A stretch of DNA of 64,000 nt, from the NCBI RefSeq assembly GCF_014145335.1, contig NZ_JACIVI010000001.1:744001-808000 (forward strand). The letters run 5' to 3'. Both the position numbers and the translations under genes were made by a program. Below are positions 32,946-41,608 of the stretch, piece by piece; the first letter of the stretch is position 1, and every line of letters starts with the position of its first letter. The notes beneath the pieces are model-generated. The model ran no database searches, was not told where the DNA came from, and saw only the letters and a program-made list of their open reading frames with translations. Source of the DNA: Aquariibacter albus. Lineage in GTDB: Bacteria > Pseudomonadota > Gammaproteobacteria > Burkholderiales > Burkholderiaceae_C.

Positions 32946-34235
32946 TCAGCCGCCCGTCGCGGGCCCCAGGCTCAGCGTCAGCGCGAAGCCGCTGGGCGCG
33001 CTGCGCAGGGCCAGCATGCCGCCATGGGCCCGCGCGACCCGATCCGCCAGCCGCAGGCCGAGGCCGGGTCCGACCGCATCGAAGTCGCCATGGGCCAGCG
33101 CGGCCTGCAGCTGGGCGTGACGTTCCGCGCTGACGCCCGGCCCGTCGTCCTGCAGCTGCAGCTCCACCCCGCCGCCCGGGGCCGGGGCCCAGTCGACCTG
33201 AAGGGTCTGCGCGCCATAGCGCAGTGCGTTGTCGAAAAGGTTGAGCAGGGCGGCCGCCAGCAGATCGGGGTCGGCATGCAGCACGCCATTGCGCAGCAGT
33301 TCGATGCGCAGGCCCTCCACCGGCAGGCTGTCGAGCAGGGTGCGCAGGTCCAGGGCCTGCACCTTCGGTTCGACCCCGCTGCGGAACAGGGTCAGCAGGG
33401 CGCTGACGACCCGGCCCAGGCGATCGGCCGCCTCGCGGGCGCGGGCCAGCCGCGGCTGCTGGGCCGGCGTGGCTTCGCGCCAAGCCACCGCCAGCTGCGC
33501 CCCCAGGCCGGCCAGCGGCGTGCGCAGCGCATGCGCGGCCTGGCCGGCGAAGGCCCGCTCGTGCCGCACCCGGTCGGCCAGGCGACGGCCGAGCTCGACG
33601 ATGGCCTCGCGCAGCGGCTGCAGCTCGGCCCGCTGCGGCGGCGGCAGGGTGGCGTGGGCCTCCAGCGGTTGGAAGTTCGACACCTCGCGGCTCAGGGTCT
33701 GCAGGGGTTGCAGCTCGCGGCCGACCCGCAGCCGCAGCAGCAGGGCGCACAGCACGCCGACGATCAGCACGCAGAGGGCCGTGAACTCGGCGGCCTCCAT
33801 CCGCGCCTCGCGGCGCTCGGTGCCGGGCTGGGCGACGTGGAGCGTGCGGCCGGTCGCGTCGAAGGGCAGCACATAGGCCCGCCAGGCCTCCCCGACGTCG
33901 ACCAGGCCCAGCTGGCCGGGCGGGCCCAGGGCGGTGTCGGGGGCATGGTGCGAGCGCAGCCCGACCCGGCCGTCGCGGTCGACGAGCTGCCAGACCAGCA
34001 GCTCCTGGTGCGGTGGCGCCGGCAGCGCCCCCTGGCGGTCCAGCGGCAGTTCGGCGGCGTGGAAGCTCAGCAGGCCGTAGAGGATCTCGGCGGACTCCTT
34101 GAGGGCCCCGTCCATCACCTCGTCGACCTCATGCTGCACGGCCAGCCAGACCACGCCCGAGACCGCCAGCCCCCAGGCCAGCGACAGTTGCAGCACCGCA
34201 TCGGTCAGGCGCTTGCGGATCGAAGGCAGGCTCAT
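32946..34235 (-). CDS. Sensor histidine kinase of the metal-island two-component system
   Basis: The 429-aa inner-membrane kinase has two membrane helices (about 12-33 and 150-170) bounding a 115-residue periplasmic sensor, a HAMP-like segment, the DHp His235 in QAAHALRTPL, the N-box LLNLFDNALRYG near 325, and the G-boxes DDGPGV and GPGLGLRLAD. It resembles QseC/TctE/PmrB-type kinases. The periplasmic part contains His-His (SHHAPD), a possible metal ligand. The start overlaps the response-regulator stop by 1 nt (TGATG). Phosphotransfer to the adjacent regulator is inferred. Confidence 0.93.
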   Translation of the reverse strand: MSLPSIRKRLTDAVLQLSLAWGLAVSGVVWLAVQHEVDEVMDGALKESAEILYGLLSFHAAELPLDRQGALPAPPHQELLVWQLVDRDGRVGLRSHHAPDTALGPPGQLGLVDVGEAWRAYVLPFDATGRTLHVAQPGTERREARMEAAEFTALCVLIVGVLCALLLRLRVGRELQPLQTLSREVSNFQPLEAHATLPPPQRAELQPLREAIVELGRRLADRVRHERAFAGQAAHALRTPLAGLGAQLAVAWREATPAQQPRLARAREAADRLGRVVSALLTLFRSGVEPKVQALDLRTLLDSLPVEGLRIELLRNGVLHADPDLLAAALLNLFDNALRYGAQTLQVDWAPAPGGGVELQLQDDGPGVSAERHAQLQAALAHGDFDAVGPGLGLRLADRVARAHGGMLALRSAPSGFALTLSLGPATGG

Positions 34236-34891
34236 CAGCGCGGCACCCGGTAGCCGAGGCCGCGCACGGTCTCGATCAGCTCGCGCCCGAGCTTGCGCCG
34301 GATCGCCGAGATGTGGACTTCCAGCGCATTGCTCGCCAGCTCGGCGCCGAAGCCCAGGATCAGCGCCTCCAGCTCGCCGCGCGGCACGATGCGGCCGGCG
34401 CGGTGCACCAGGGCTTCGAAGATCGACCACTCGCGCTGGGTCAGGTCGACCGGGCCGCCGTCGAGGTAGACGATGCGGGCATTCAGGTCCACCTCGACCC
34501 CGCCGAAGCGCAGCCGCGGGCTGACCACGCCGGCCGAGCGGCGCCGCACCGCGCGCAGGCGGGCCACCATCTCCTCGGGCGGGAAGGGCTTGACCAGGTA
34601 GTCGTCGGCGCCGCCGTCCAGGCCGCGGATGCGGTCGCTGAGCAGGTCGCGGGCGGTCATCATCAGCATCGGCGTCGTCACGCCGCGGGCGCGCAGGCCG
34701 CGGATCCAGTCCAGGCCCGAGCCGTCGGGCAGCTGCCAGTCCACCAGCAGCGCGTCATAGGGCTCGTTGTGCAGGGCTGCGCTGGCTTCGAGCAGGCGCG
34801 GGAACCAGTCGATCACATGGCCTTCGCTGCGCAGGAAATCGCGCAGGGCTTCGCCCAGGATCAGGTCGTCTTCGAGCAGCAGCAGGCGCAT
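34235..34891 (-). CDS. OmpR-family response regulator (QseB/TctD/PmrA-like)
   Basis: The 218-aa regulator has a receiver domain with LLLLEDD, phospho-acceptor Asp51 in LVDWQLPDG, Thr in MMTARD and Lys in DYLVKPF, then a winged-helix output domain with LTQREWSIFEAL, ALEVHISAIRRKL and TVRGLGYRVPR. The start at 34891 fits the receiver; earlier codons are not family-like. The leader is C-rich without a Shine-Dalgarno site. It opens the leftward metal operon and is divergent from the efflux genes, so it probably controls both directions. Confidence 0.94.
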   Translation of the reverse strand: MRLLLLEDDLILGEALRDFLRSEGHVIDWFPRLLEASAALHNEPYDALLVDWQLPDGSGLDWIRGLRARGVTTPMLMMTARDLLSDRIRGLDGGADDYLVKPFPPEEMVARLRAVRRRSAGVVSPRLRFGGVEVDLNARIVYLDGGPVDLTQREWSIFEALVHRAGRIVPRGELEALILGFGAELASNALEVHISAIRRKLGRELIETVRGLGYRVPR

Positions 34892-34944
34892 GGGGCAGGG
34901 GCACGGGAGGAGGCAAAAACGATAGCACCCGCCAGGCCGGGCAG

Positions 34945-34966
34945 GCTTCACCACCGCTTCAGACAT
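34945..34966. promoter_or_regulatory. CTTCA direct repeat in the divergent metal promoter
   Basis: GCTTCACCACC is followed at once by GCTTCAGACAT: two GCTTCA half-sites exactly 11 nt apart, the spacing used by OmpR-type dimers; PmrA/QseB regulators bind CTTAA-type repeats with the same period. A third partial copy (GCTTAG) begins at 34976. It sits midway between the response-regulator gene and the efflux operon. A similar pair occurs at 41230-41246. Confidence 0.5.
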
Positions 34967-35016
34967 CTCGGGCACGCTTAGCACCGTCCGTCCCTTCGCG
35001 CACCCTGCCTTTCCCG

Positions 35017-36096
35017 ATGCCCTACCGCCTCTCCGCCGGCCTGCTGTCTGGCCTGTTGCTGGCCGCCACCGTGGCGGCCCAGCCTGCCACCCCGTCCGAT
35101 CCGGAGCCCCTGCGGCTGCAGCCGGCCCAGGTTCAGGCCCTGGGCGTGCAGACGGCCCGCCTTGAGGGCGTCGCCGAGGCCACGCTGCGCCGCTACCCGG
35201 CCCAGGTGCTGGTGCCGGTGCATCGCCAGCGCGTGCTGGCCGCGCCGCTGGCGGCCCGGGTCGAGCAGCAGGCCGTGGCCCTCGGCGACACGGTGCGTGC
35301 CGGCCAGCCGCTGCTGCGCCTGCGCAGCCTGCAGGCGCAGGAACTGCAGCGCGAGCTGAGCCAGAGCGCCAGCCAGGCCGACCTGGCCGCCCGCAGCCGG
35401 GCCCGGGACGAGCAGCTGCATGCCGAGGGCCTGATCCCCGCGGCCCGCCTCGATGCGAGCCGCGCCGCGGACACCCAGGCCCGCACGCTGCACGAGGAGC
35501 GCCTGCGCGCGCTGCGCCTGAACGGCCTGCGGCCCGAGGCGCCGGGCGAGCTCAGCCTGGCCAGCCCGCTGGCCGGCGTCGTGATCGAAGCCCCGCTGAC
35601 CGTCGGCCAGCGGGTCGAGGCCGGCGACATGCTGATGCGCGTGGCCGACCTCTCCACCCTGTGGCTCGAGCTGACCGTGCCGGTGGCCGAGGCCGACGCC
35701 CTGCGTCCCGGCGAGGCCGTGCAGGTCGAGGGCGTCGCCGCCGTCGGCCGCGTGATCGGCAGCGCGGGCGTCGTCGACCCCGCCACCCAGACCCTGCGGG
35801 TGCGCGCCGAGATCAGCCCGCCCGCCGCCGCCAGCGGCCGCCGCTTGCGGCCCGGCCAGCTCATCGAGGCCGGCCTGGCCCCGCGCGGCACCGGCTTGCT
35901 GACCGTCGACAGCGCCGCCGTGCTGCGCCACCGCGGCCGCAGCGTGGTCTTCATCGAGACCGCGCCCGGGGCCTACCGCCTGCAGCCGGTCACGGTGCAG
36001 GGCGGGCAGGGCGCCCGCCTGGCGGTCACCGGCCTCGCGCCGGGCAGCCTGGTCGTCGTGCGCGGCACGGCGGCCCTGCTGGCCCTGCTGCCCTGA
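35017..36096 (+). CDS. RND efflux periplasmic adaptor (CzcB/CusB-like)
   Basis: The 359-aa membrane-fusion protein has a signal peptide (cleavage after VAAQ), a barrel-sandwich domain (VLAAPLAARVEQQAVALGDTVRAGQPL is split across residues 77-103), an alpha-hairpin (about 105-165), and the second lipoyl half SPLAGVVIEAPLTVGQRVEAG followed by beta-barrel and membrane-proximal domains. It bridges the inner-membrane pump and the outer-membrane channel of the following genes. No N-terminal His-rich metal-binding region like that of CzcB is present. First gene of the rightward operon. Confidence 0.92.
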   Translation: MPYRLSAGLLSGLLLAATVAAQPATPSDPEPLRLQPAQVQALGVQTARLEGVAEATLRRYPAQVLVPVHRQRVLAAPLAARVEQQAVALGDTVRAGQPLLRLRSLQAQELQRELSQSASQADLAARSRARDEQLHAEGLIPAARLDASRAADTQARTLHEERLRALRLNGLRPEAPGELSLASPLAGVVIEAPLTVGQRVEAGDMLMRVADLSTLWLELTVPVAEADALRPGEAVQVEGVAAVGRVIGSAGVVDPATQTLRVRAEISPPAAASGRRLRPGQLIEAGLAPRGTGLLTVDSAAVLRHRGRSVVFIETAPGAYRLQPVTVQGGQGARLAVTGLAPGSLVVVRGTAALLALLP

Positions 36097-36113
36097 GCGC
36101 CGGAGGCCGCCGC

Positions 36114-39100
36114 ATGCTCGATCGCCTGATCGCCTGGTCCCTCCGTCAGCGCCTGCTCGTGCTGGTGCTCACCCTGATGCTCGTCGCCGCCGGGGCCGTG
36201 GCCTGGCGCGGCCTGCCCATCGACGCCTTCCCCGACGTCTCCACCACCCAGGTCAAGCTCATCCTCAAGGCCCCCGGCATGACGCCCGAGGAGGTCGAGA
36301 CCCGCATCACCGTGCCCATCGAGCAGGAGCTGCTCGGCATCCCGCGCCAGGTCATGCTGCGCTCGACGTCCAAGTACGCGCTGGCCGACATCACCGTCGA
36401 TTTCGAGGATGGCGCCGACGTCTACTGGGCCCGCCAGCAGGTCAGCGAACGCCTGGCCACGGTGATGGCCGACCTGCCGCCCGGCACCAGCGGCGGCCTC
36501 GCGCCCATCACCACCCCGCTCGGCGAGATGCTGATGTTCACGCTGGAGGGGCCGCAGGCGCTCGACGAGAAGCGCCGCGTGCTCGACCTGCTCATCCGCC
36601 CCGCGCTGCGCACGCTGCCCGGCGTGGCCGACGTCAACAGCCTGGGGGGGCGGGTCCGCACCTTCGAGGTCGTGCCCGATCCGGCGGCCCTGCAGGCTCG
36701 CGGCCTGAGCCTGGCCCAGCTGGAGGCCGCCCTGGCGGCCGGCAACCGCAACGACGGCGCCGGTCGACTGGCGGCCGGCGAGGAAGCGCTGATCGTCCGC
36801 GCCGAGGGCGCCATCCGCACGCTCGACGACGTGCGCGCCACGGTGGTCCGTGGCGCCAGCGGCGGCCTGGTGCGCATCGGCGACGTCGCCGAGGTGCGCT
36901 TCGGCGAGATGACCCGCTACGGCGCCGTCACCCGCAACGGGCAGGGCGAGGCCGTGCAGGGCCTGGTGCTGGGCCTGCGCGGCGCGAATGCGCGCCAGGT
37001 GGTGGCCGCGGTGAAGGACAAGCTCGCCCTGCTCGCGCCGACGCTGCCCGAGGGTCTGAGCGTCGACATCTTCTACGACCGTTCCGCGCTCGTGGACCGC
37101 GCCGTGCACACCGTCGGCAAGGCCCTGGCCGAGGCGGTGGTGCTGGTCGTCGTGCTGCTGCTGGCCTTCCTGGGCAATCTGCGGGCGGCCCTGGTCGTCG
37201 CGCTGATGCTGCCCCTCTCGGCCCTCGGCACCTTCGTGCTGATGCGCTGGACCGGCCTGAGCGCCAACCTGATGAGCCTGGGCGGGCTCGCGATCGCCAT
37301 CGGCATGCTGGTCGATGGCGCCGTGGTGGTGGTCGAGAACGTCGAGACCACGCTGGCCCGGCCCGGTGCGCAGCGCCTGCCGCTGCTGCACCTGCTGTGG
37401 CGCGCGGCGGCCGAGGTCGCGGTGCCGGTGGTCGCGGGCATCGCGATCATCGTCATCGTCTTCCTGCCCCTGCTGAGCCTCGAGGGGCTGGAGGGCAAGC
37501 TCTTCGCGCCGGTCGCGCTCACCATCGTCTACGCGCTGAGCGTGTCGCTGCTGCTGTCCTTCACCCTCGTGCCGGTGCTGGCCTCCTGGCTGCTGAAGAC
37601 CGGCCCGGCGCATGAGCCCTGGCTGGTCCGCAAGCTCGGGGCCGGCTACCACCGCCTGCTGCAGGCCACGCTGCGTCACGAGCGCCTGGCCTTCGGCGCC
37701 GCCGCCCTGGCCCTGGTGGCCGCGGGCGGCATGGCGGTCTCGGTCGGCAAGTCCTTCATGCCCACGCTCGACGAGGGCGACCTGATCATGCAGCTGGAGA
37801 AGCTGCCCTCGATCGGCCTGGACCAGACCGTCGCGCTCGACCTGCGCGTGCAGCAGGCCGTGATGGCCCGCGTGCCCGAGGTGGCCGGCATCGTCGCGCG
37901 CAGCGGCTCCGACGAGCTGGGCCTGGACCCGATGGGCCTGAACCAGACCGACACCTTCCTCGTGCTCAAGCCGCGCGAGCAGTGGCGCGAGCCCGACAAG
38001 GACTGGCTGACCGACCGCCTGCGCGAGGTGATGGAGGACTTCCCCGGCGTCAGCCCCGGCTTCACCCAGCCGATCGACATGCGCGTCTCCGAGATGCTGA
38101 CCGGTGTGCGCGGCGACGTCGCCCTCAAGCTCTACGGCAGCGACCTGGTCCAGCTCGGCGAGCTCGCCCATCGCATCGAGCAGGTCGTCGCCGGCCTGCA
38201 CGGCGCGACCGACACCCTGACCCTGCGCAACGACGGCGTGCAGTACCTGCAGGTCCGCATCGATCGCCTGGCCGCCGGCCGCCTGGGCCTGAGCATCGAG
38301 GCCATCCAGGCCGAGCTGCGCCGCTGGGTCGAGGGCCAGCCGGTGGGCGTGGTGCTCGAAGGTGCGCGCCGCGTGCCGCTGGTCATCCGCGGCAGCGAGG
38401 CCCTGCGCGCCTCGCCCGAGGCCTTCGCCGCCCTGCGGGTCAGCAACGAGGCCGGCGAGGCCGTGCCCCTGGCCGGCGTGGCGCGGCTGGAGCGGGTCGA
38501 AGGTCCGGTCAAGGTCGACCGCGAGCGTGCGCAGCGCTACGTGGTCGTGCAGACCAATGTCCGGGGCCGCGATCTCGTCGGCTTCGTCGACGAGGCCAAG
38601 GCCGCCGTCGCCCGCGCCGTGCCGCTGCCGGCCGGCTATGCGCTGGAGTGGGGCGGACAGTTCGAGAACCAGCAGCGCGCGGCCAGCCGCCTGGGCCTGG
38701 TCGTGCCCGTCGCGCTGGCGCTGATCTTCTTCCTGCTCTTCTCCACCTTCGGCTCGGTGCGCCAGGCCCTGCTCGTCTTCGCGACGATTCCGCTGGCCCT
38801 GATCGGCGGCGTGTTCGCACTCGGCGTGTCGGGCGAGTACCTGTCGGTGCCGGCCTCGGTCGGCTTCATCGCGCTGCTGGGCATCGCCGTGCTCAATGGC
38901 CTGGTCATGCTCAGCCACTTCCAGCAGCTGCTCGCGCAGGGCCTGCCGCTGGCCCGCGTGGTGGTGGAGGGCGCCGAGCGCCGCCTGCGCCCCGTGATGA
39001 TGACCGCCGCCATCACCGCCGGCGGCCTGGTGCCGCTGCTGTTCGCGACCGGGCCGGGCTCCGAGATCCAGCGCCCGCTGGCCATCGTCGTGATCGGCGG

Positions 39101-39179
39101 CCTGATCAGCTCCACGGCCCTGACCCTGCTGCTGCTGCCGCTGATGTTCCGTCGCTTCGGTCTGGGCCGTGCGGCCTGA
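36114..39179 (+). CDS. Heavy-metal efflux RND transporter (CzcA/CusA family)
   Basis: The 1021-aa inner-membrane pump has the twelve-helix RND plan with two large periplasmic loops. The N-terminus WSLRQRLLVLVLTLMLVAAG and FPDVSTTQVKL is typical of HME-RND proteins. The fourth helix reads AIAIGMLVDGAVVVVENVE: it keeps the Asp and Glu of the proton relay but lacks the first Asp of the DFG motif of CzcA-type zinc/cobalt/cadmium pumps, nearer to CusA-type pumps. GGAGG precedes the ATG, 17 nt after the adaptor stop. Monovalent copper or silver is the likely substrate class from this motif and the neighbours; it is not proven. Confidence 0.93.
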   Translation: MLDRLIAWSLRQRLLVLVLTLMLVAAGAVAWRGLPIDAFPDVSTTQVKLILKAPGMTPEEVETRITVPIEQELLGIPRQVMLRSTSKYALADITVDFEDGADVYWARQQVSERLATVMADLPPGTSGGLAPITTPLGEMLMFTLEGPQALDEKRRVLDLLIRPALRTLPGVADVNSLGGRVRTFEVVPDPAALQARGLSLAQLEAALAAGNRNDGAGRLAAGEEALIVRAEGAIRTLDDVRATVVRGASGGLVRIGDVAEVRFGEMTRYGAVTRNGQGEAVQGLVLGLRGANARQVVAAVKDKLALLAPTLPEGLSVDIFYDRSALVDRAVHTVGKALAEAVVLVVVLLLAFLGNLRAALVVALMLPLSALGTFVLMRWTGLSANLMSLGGLAIAIGMLVDGAVVVVENVETTLARPGAQRLPLLHLLWRAAAEVAVPVVAGIAIIVIVFLPLLSLEGLEGKLFAPVALTIVYALSVSLLLSFTLVPVLASWLLKTGPAHEPWLVRKLGAGYHRLLQATLRHERLAFGAAALALVAAGGMAVSVGKSFMPTLDEGDLIMQLEKLPSIGLDQTVALDLRVQQAVMARVPEVAGIVARSGSDELGLDPMGLNQTDTFLVLKPREQWREPDKDWLTDRLREVMEDFPGVSPGFTQPIDMRVSEMLTGVRGDVALKLYGSDLVQLGELAHRIEQVVAGLHGATDTLTLRNDGVQYLQVRIDRLAAGRLGLSIEAIQAELRRWVEGQPVGVVLEGARRVPLVIRGSEALRASPEAFAALRVSNEAGEAVPLAGVARLERVEGPVKVDRERAQRYVVVQTNVRGRDLVGFVDEAKAAVARAVPLPAGYALEWGGQFENQQRAASRLGLVVPVALALIFFLLFSTFGSVRQALLVFATIPLALIGGVFALGVSGEYLSVPASVGFIALLGIAVLNGLVMLSHFQQLLAQGLPLARVVVEGAERRLRPVMMTAAITAGGLVPLLFATGPGSEIQRPLAIVVIGGLISSTALTLLLLPLMFRRFGLGRAA

Positions 39180-39207
39180 GTCCGGCCTTCCCCCTGCTGT
39201 CCTGTCC

Positions 39208-39537
39208 ATGTCCTCCCACGTCTGTCTGCACCTTCTGCTCCCGGCCGCGGCCGGGCTGCGCGTCACCGACCTGCTGCTGGCCGAGGGCGCGGGCGGGGTC
39301 GAGTTCAGCCTGCATCCCGTGGCGGCGCGCGGGCCGCACATCCACCTGGCGGCCGACGAGGAGCGCGTGCAGGGCCATGCCCAGCGCCAGCACCTGAGCC
39401 TGGTGCTGCCGCGCGAGCAGGCCACCCGCCTGCTCGCACGCCTGCAGGCCGAGCTGGCCGGCTCCGACGGCGGCTGGTGGATCAGCCCCGTCGAGGCCGT
39501 CGGTGGCTTCAAGCCGGCCGCGGAGGCTGCGCAATGA
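39208..39537 (+). CDS. DUF3240-family protein of the efflux operon
   Basis: This 109-aa protein resembles the DUF3240 family, small PII-like ferredoxin-fold proteins encoded between CzcA/CusA-type pumps and their outer-membrane channels. Visible features are the opening LHLLLPAAAGLRVTDLLLA, FSLHPVAARGPHIHL with three His, and a final WWISPVEAVGGF. The family role is unknown; a regulatory, PII-like metal-sensing role has been suggested by fold. Its stop overlaps the next gene by 4 nt. An in-frame start at 39169 would overlap the pump gene and is less likely. Confidence 0.8.
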   Translation: MSSHVCLHLLLPAAAGLRVTDLLLAEGAGGVEFSLHPVAARGPHIHLAADEERVQGHAQRQHLSLVLPREQATRLLARLQAELAGSDGGWWISPVEAVGGFKPAAEAAQ

Positions 39538-40772
39538 GCTTGTCGTCCCGCCCCGCGCTGCTGCCCCGCAGCCTCGCGCTCGGCCTGCTGCTGGCCGCCG
39601 CGGCCCAGGCCGCGCCCGGCCTGCCCGATCCGGAGGCGGTCGAGGCCGCACTGCGTGCCGCGCCGGCCCTGCAGGCTGCGCGGGCGGACGTGCAGGCCGA
39701 GACCGCCGCCGGCCGTCAGCTGCAGCTGGGCCCGCATGCCTGGACCCTGGGCCTGGGCGCGGCCCGCCGCACCCTCGATCCGGTGGCCGGCCGGCGTTCG
39801 AACGATGTCGAGCTGAGCCTGGAGCGCGGCCTGCGTCTGCCCGGCAAGCAGGCGGCGGCCGAGCGCCTGGGCCAGGCCCGGCTCGACGCCGCCCGGGCGG
39901 CCTGGGCCCGCGACTGGCAGCTTCAGGCCGGCACCCTGCTCGACGGCCTGGCGCGCTGGCACCGCGAGGGCCTGCAGGCCCGACGCCTGGCCCGGCAGGC
40001 CGCGGTGGCCGCCGAGGAGGCCCGGGGCCTGGTACGCCGCAAGCAGCTGGGCGATGCCTCCGCGCTCGACGCGCTGCAGGCCGAGGCGGCGCTCGCGCAG
40101 TGGCAGGCCCTGCAGCGCGGCGCCGAAGGCCGGGCGGCTGCGGCCGAGCTGCTGCTGCTGCGCCAGTTCCCCGGCCTGGTCCTGCCGCCGCCCGAGCTGC
40201 CGCTGCCGCCGCTTCCGGCCGCCGAGCTGCCGCTCGACAGCCAGCACGCCGGTCTGGAGGCCCTGGTCCGCGACCGCGAGGCCGCCTCCGCCGCCCTGGC
40301 GGCCGAGACCCTGGAGCGCCAGCCCGATCCCACCGTCGGCGTCCAGCTGGGCCGCGCGACGCTGGACGGCGAACGCCGCGTCGGCCTGAGCCTGAGCCTG
40401 CCCTTCGGCAGTGCGGCCCGCGACGCCGGCCTGGAGGCCAGCCGCGCCCGCCTGGCCGCGCAGGACGCACGCCTTGACCAGGCCCGGCGCGACCTGGCCG
40501 CCCAGCAGGCCGCCCGCCTGCGCGAAGCCCAGGCCCAGCACACCGCCTGGCAGGCCGCGCAGGCCGCCGCCGAGCGGCTGGAGCAGGTCACCCGCGGCCT
40601 CGAGCGCAGCCATGCGCTCGGCGAAGCCTCGCTGGCCGAGCTGCTGCAGGCCCGCCGCCTGGCCCATGAGGCCGGCCTCGCCGCCGAGCTCGCCGCCCTG
40701 GACGCCTGGCTGCTGCAGTGGCAGATCGCCCTCGACAGCGGCCGCCTGTGGCCGGCACCGCCGCTGCGCTGA
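39534..40772 (+). CDS. Outer-membrane efflux channel (CzcC/TolC-like)
   Basis: The 412-aa product has a signal peptide (AAAAQAAPG), then the two repeated long helical hairpins of the TolC family: residues about 60-200 with VELSLERGLRLPGKQAAAERLGQA in two parts, and about 230-390 with VGLSLSLPFGSAARDAGLEASRARL likewise. It completes the tripartite pump with the adaptor and RND protein. ATGA coupling to the DUF3240 gene supports one operon. A hairpin-like repeat follows at 40835-40863. Confidence 0.92.
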   Translation: MSLSSRPALLPRSLALGLLLAAAAQAAPGLPDPEAVEAALRAAPALQAARADVQAETAAGRQLQLGPHAWTLGLGAARRTLDPVAGRRSNDVELSLERGLRLPGKQAAAERLGQARLDAARAAWARDWQLQAGTLLDGLARWHREGLQARRLARQAAVAAEEARGLVRRKQLGDASALDALQAEAALAQWQALQRGAEGRAAAAELLLLRQFPGLVLPPPELPLPPLPAAELPLDSQHAGLEALVRDREAASAALAAETLERQPDPTVGVQLGRATLDGERRVGLSLSLPFGSAARDAGLEASRARLAAQDARLDQARRDLAAQQAARLREAQAQHTAWQAAQAAAERLEQVTRGLERSHALGEASLAELLQARRLAHEAGLAAELAALDAWLLQWQIALDSGRLWPAPPLR

Positions 40773-40834
40773 GCGGGCGCCCGGCCCCGGCCCGGGGGCG
40801 GCGTCGGGAGACGTCCGACCCCCTCGGCGCCTGA

Positions 40835-40863
40835 CAGCGTGTCGGTGCTTGCCTGACACGCTG
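40835..40863. repeat. Inverted repeat after the efflux operon
   Basis: CAGCGTGTC and its exact complement GACACGCTG flank an 11-nt spacer. The same bases also form two CCTGACA direct repeats 22 nt apart (two helical turns). There is no U run, so it may be an operator for the next gene or an imperfect terminator. Confidence 0.5.
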
Positions 40864-40937
40864 CCGCGCCATCCGGCGACTGCGCCCGCGGCCCGGCCTG
40901 CCTAGAGTGGGAACCATCCCCTCGATGGAGTCCCGCC

Positions 40938-41222
40938 ATGCCGCGCCCGAACGCCCACCCCGTCCATCCCTTCGCCATGCTGCTCGATCCGGCCGCCGTG
41001 CTGACGCGCATCGAGCACTCCGAGCGCCTGCAGGGCCTGGCGCGGCATGTCTGCCGGCCGCTCGACACCCTGCGACCTGGCCCCGCCGGCCTGGACGACG
41101 AGGCCGAGGCCGGCGACGAACCCCGCTGGGTCTCGCGCGACCGGGTCCGGCCCGCCGCTGACGCCGCCCCGCCCGCCGGCGACGATGCCGCCGACGAAGA
41201 CCGTTTTCGCTTGCGAAGCTGA
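40938..41222 (+). CDS. Small conserved-type hypothetical protein
   Basis: The 94-aa product starts after a GGAG site. The first half is well ordered (HPFAMLLDPAAVLTRIEHSERLQGLARHVCRPLD); the second half is acidic and disordered (Asp/Glu/Ala/Pro-rich, ending DRFRLRS). Similar short proteins beginning with HPFAMLLDP are familiar from Leptothrix and Rubrivivax-type genomes, without known function. TAGAGT near 40903 could be the -10. It is co-oriented between the efflux and PepSY genes. Confidence 0.7.
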   Translation: MPRPNAHPVHPFAMLLDPAAVLTRIEHSERLQGLARHVCRPLDTLRPGPAGLDDEAEAGDEPRWVSRDRVRPAADAAPPAGDDAADEDRFRLRS

Positions 41223-41251
41223 AGCGCGCGCTTCAGCGCCCCTTCAGTGCC
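41219..41251. promoter_or_regulatory. CTTCAG palindrome and direct repeat upstream of the PepSY gene
   Basis: CTGAAGCGCGCGCTTCAG (41219-41236) is a perfect 18-bp palindrome overlapping the previous stop codon. Its right arm starts an 11-nt-period direct repeat, GCTTCAGCGCC then CCTTCAGTGCC. The half-site and period match the element at 34945-34966, pointing to the same OmpR-type regulator. The palindrome alone might instead act as a weak terminator. Confidence 0.5.
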
Positions 41252-41321
41252 CCTGGAGAGACTGGCGTCCAGCGGTCCGCAGCCCGGACCCGGTCCCATT
41301 CCCCTTCCAGGAGCCCCTGCC

Positions 41322-41603
41322 ATGACCTTCCGCAAGACCCTCGTTCTCGCCCTCGCACTGTCCGCCGCGGCCGCCGCCCAGGCCGGCCCGAGCTGCACCG
41401 AGGAACCCACCAGCAAGTGGCTCACGGCCGAGCAGATGAGCGAGAAGTTCCGCGCCCAGGGCTATGTCGACGACGTGCGCAAGCTGCATGTCTCCAAGGG
41501 CAAGTGCTGGGAAATCTATGGCCACGACAAGGCCGGCAAGGCGGTCGAGGTCTACTTCCACCCGATCACCGGCGCGATCGTCCAGGAAAACCGCAAGGAC
41601 TGA
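41322..41603 (+). CDS. PepSY-domain periplasmic protein
   Basis: The 93-aa product has a signal peptide (cleavage after AAQA), then a single PepSY-like domain: WLTAEQMSEKFRAQGYVDDVRKLHVSKGKCWEIYGHD in two stretches, ending EVYFHPITGAIVQENRKD. Two Cys (CTEE and KCWEI) may form a disulfide. A strong AGGAG lies 8 nt upstream. Such proteins are commonly encoded with cytochrome b561 genes and QseB/TctD-type two-component systems. The following gene begins 5 nt downstream. Role in metal or redox sensing is inferred. Confidence 0.88.
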   Translation: MTFRKTLVLALALSAAAAAQAGPSCTEEPTSKWLTAEQMSEKFRAQGYVDDVRKLHVSKGKCWEIYGHDKAGKAVEVYFHPITGAIVQENRKD

Positions 41604-41608
41604 TCGCC

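Noticed and set aside
35973-40859. A 1628-codon open frame on the minus strand opposite the efflux operon
   Set aside because: Same effect: it spans four well-identified genes on the plus strand and has low-complexity Gln/Ala/Gly/His content.
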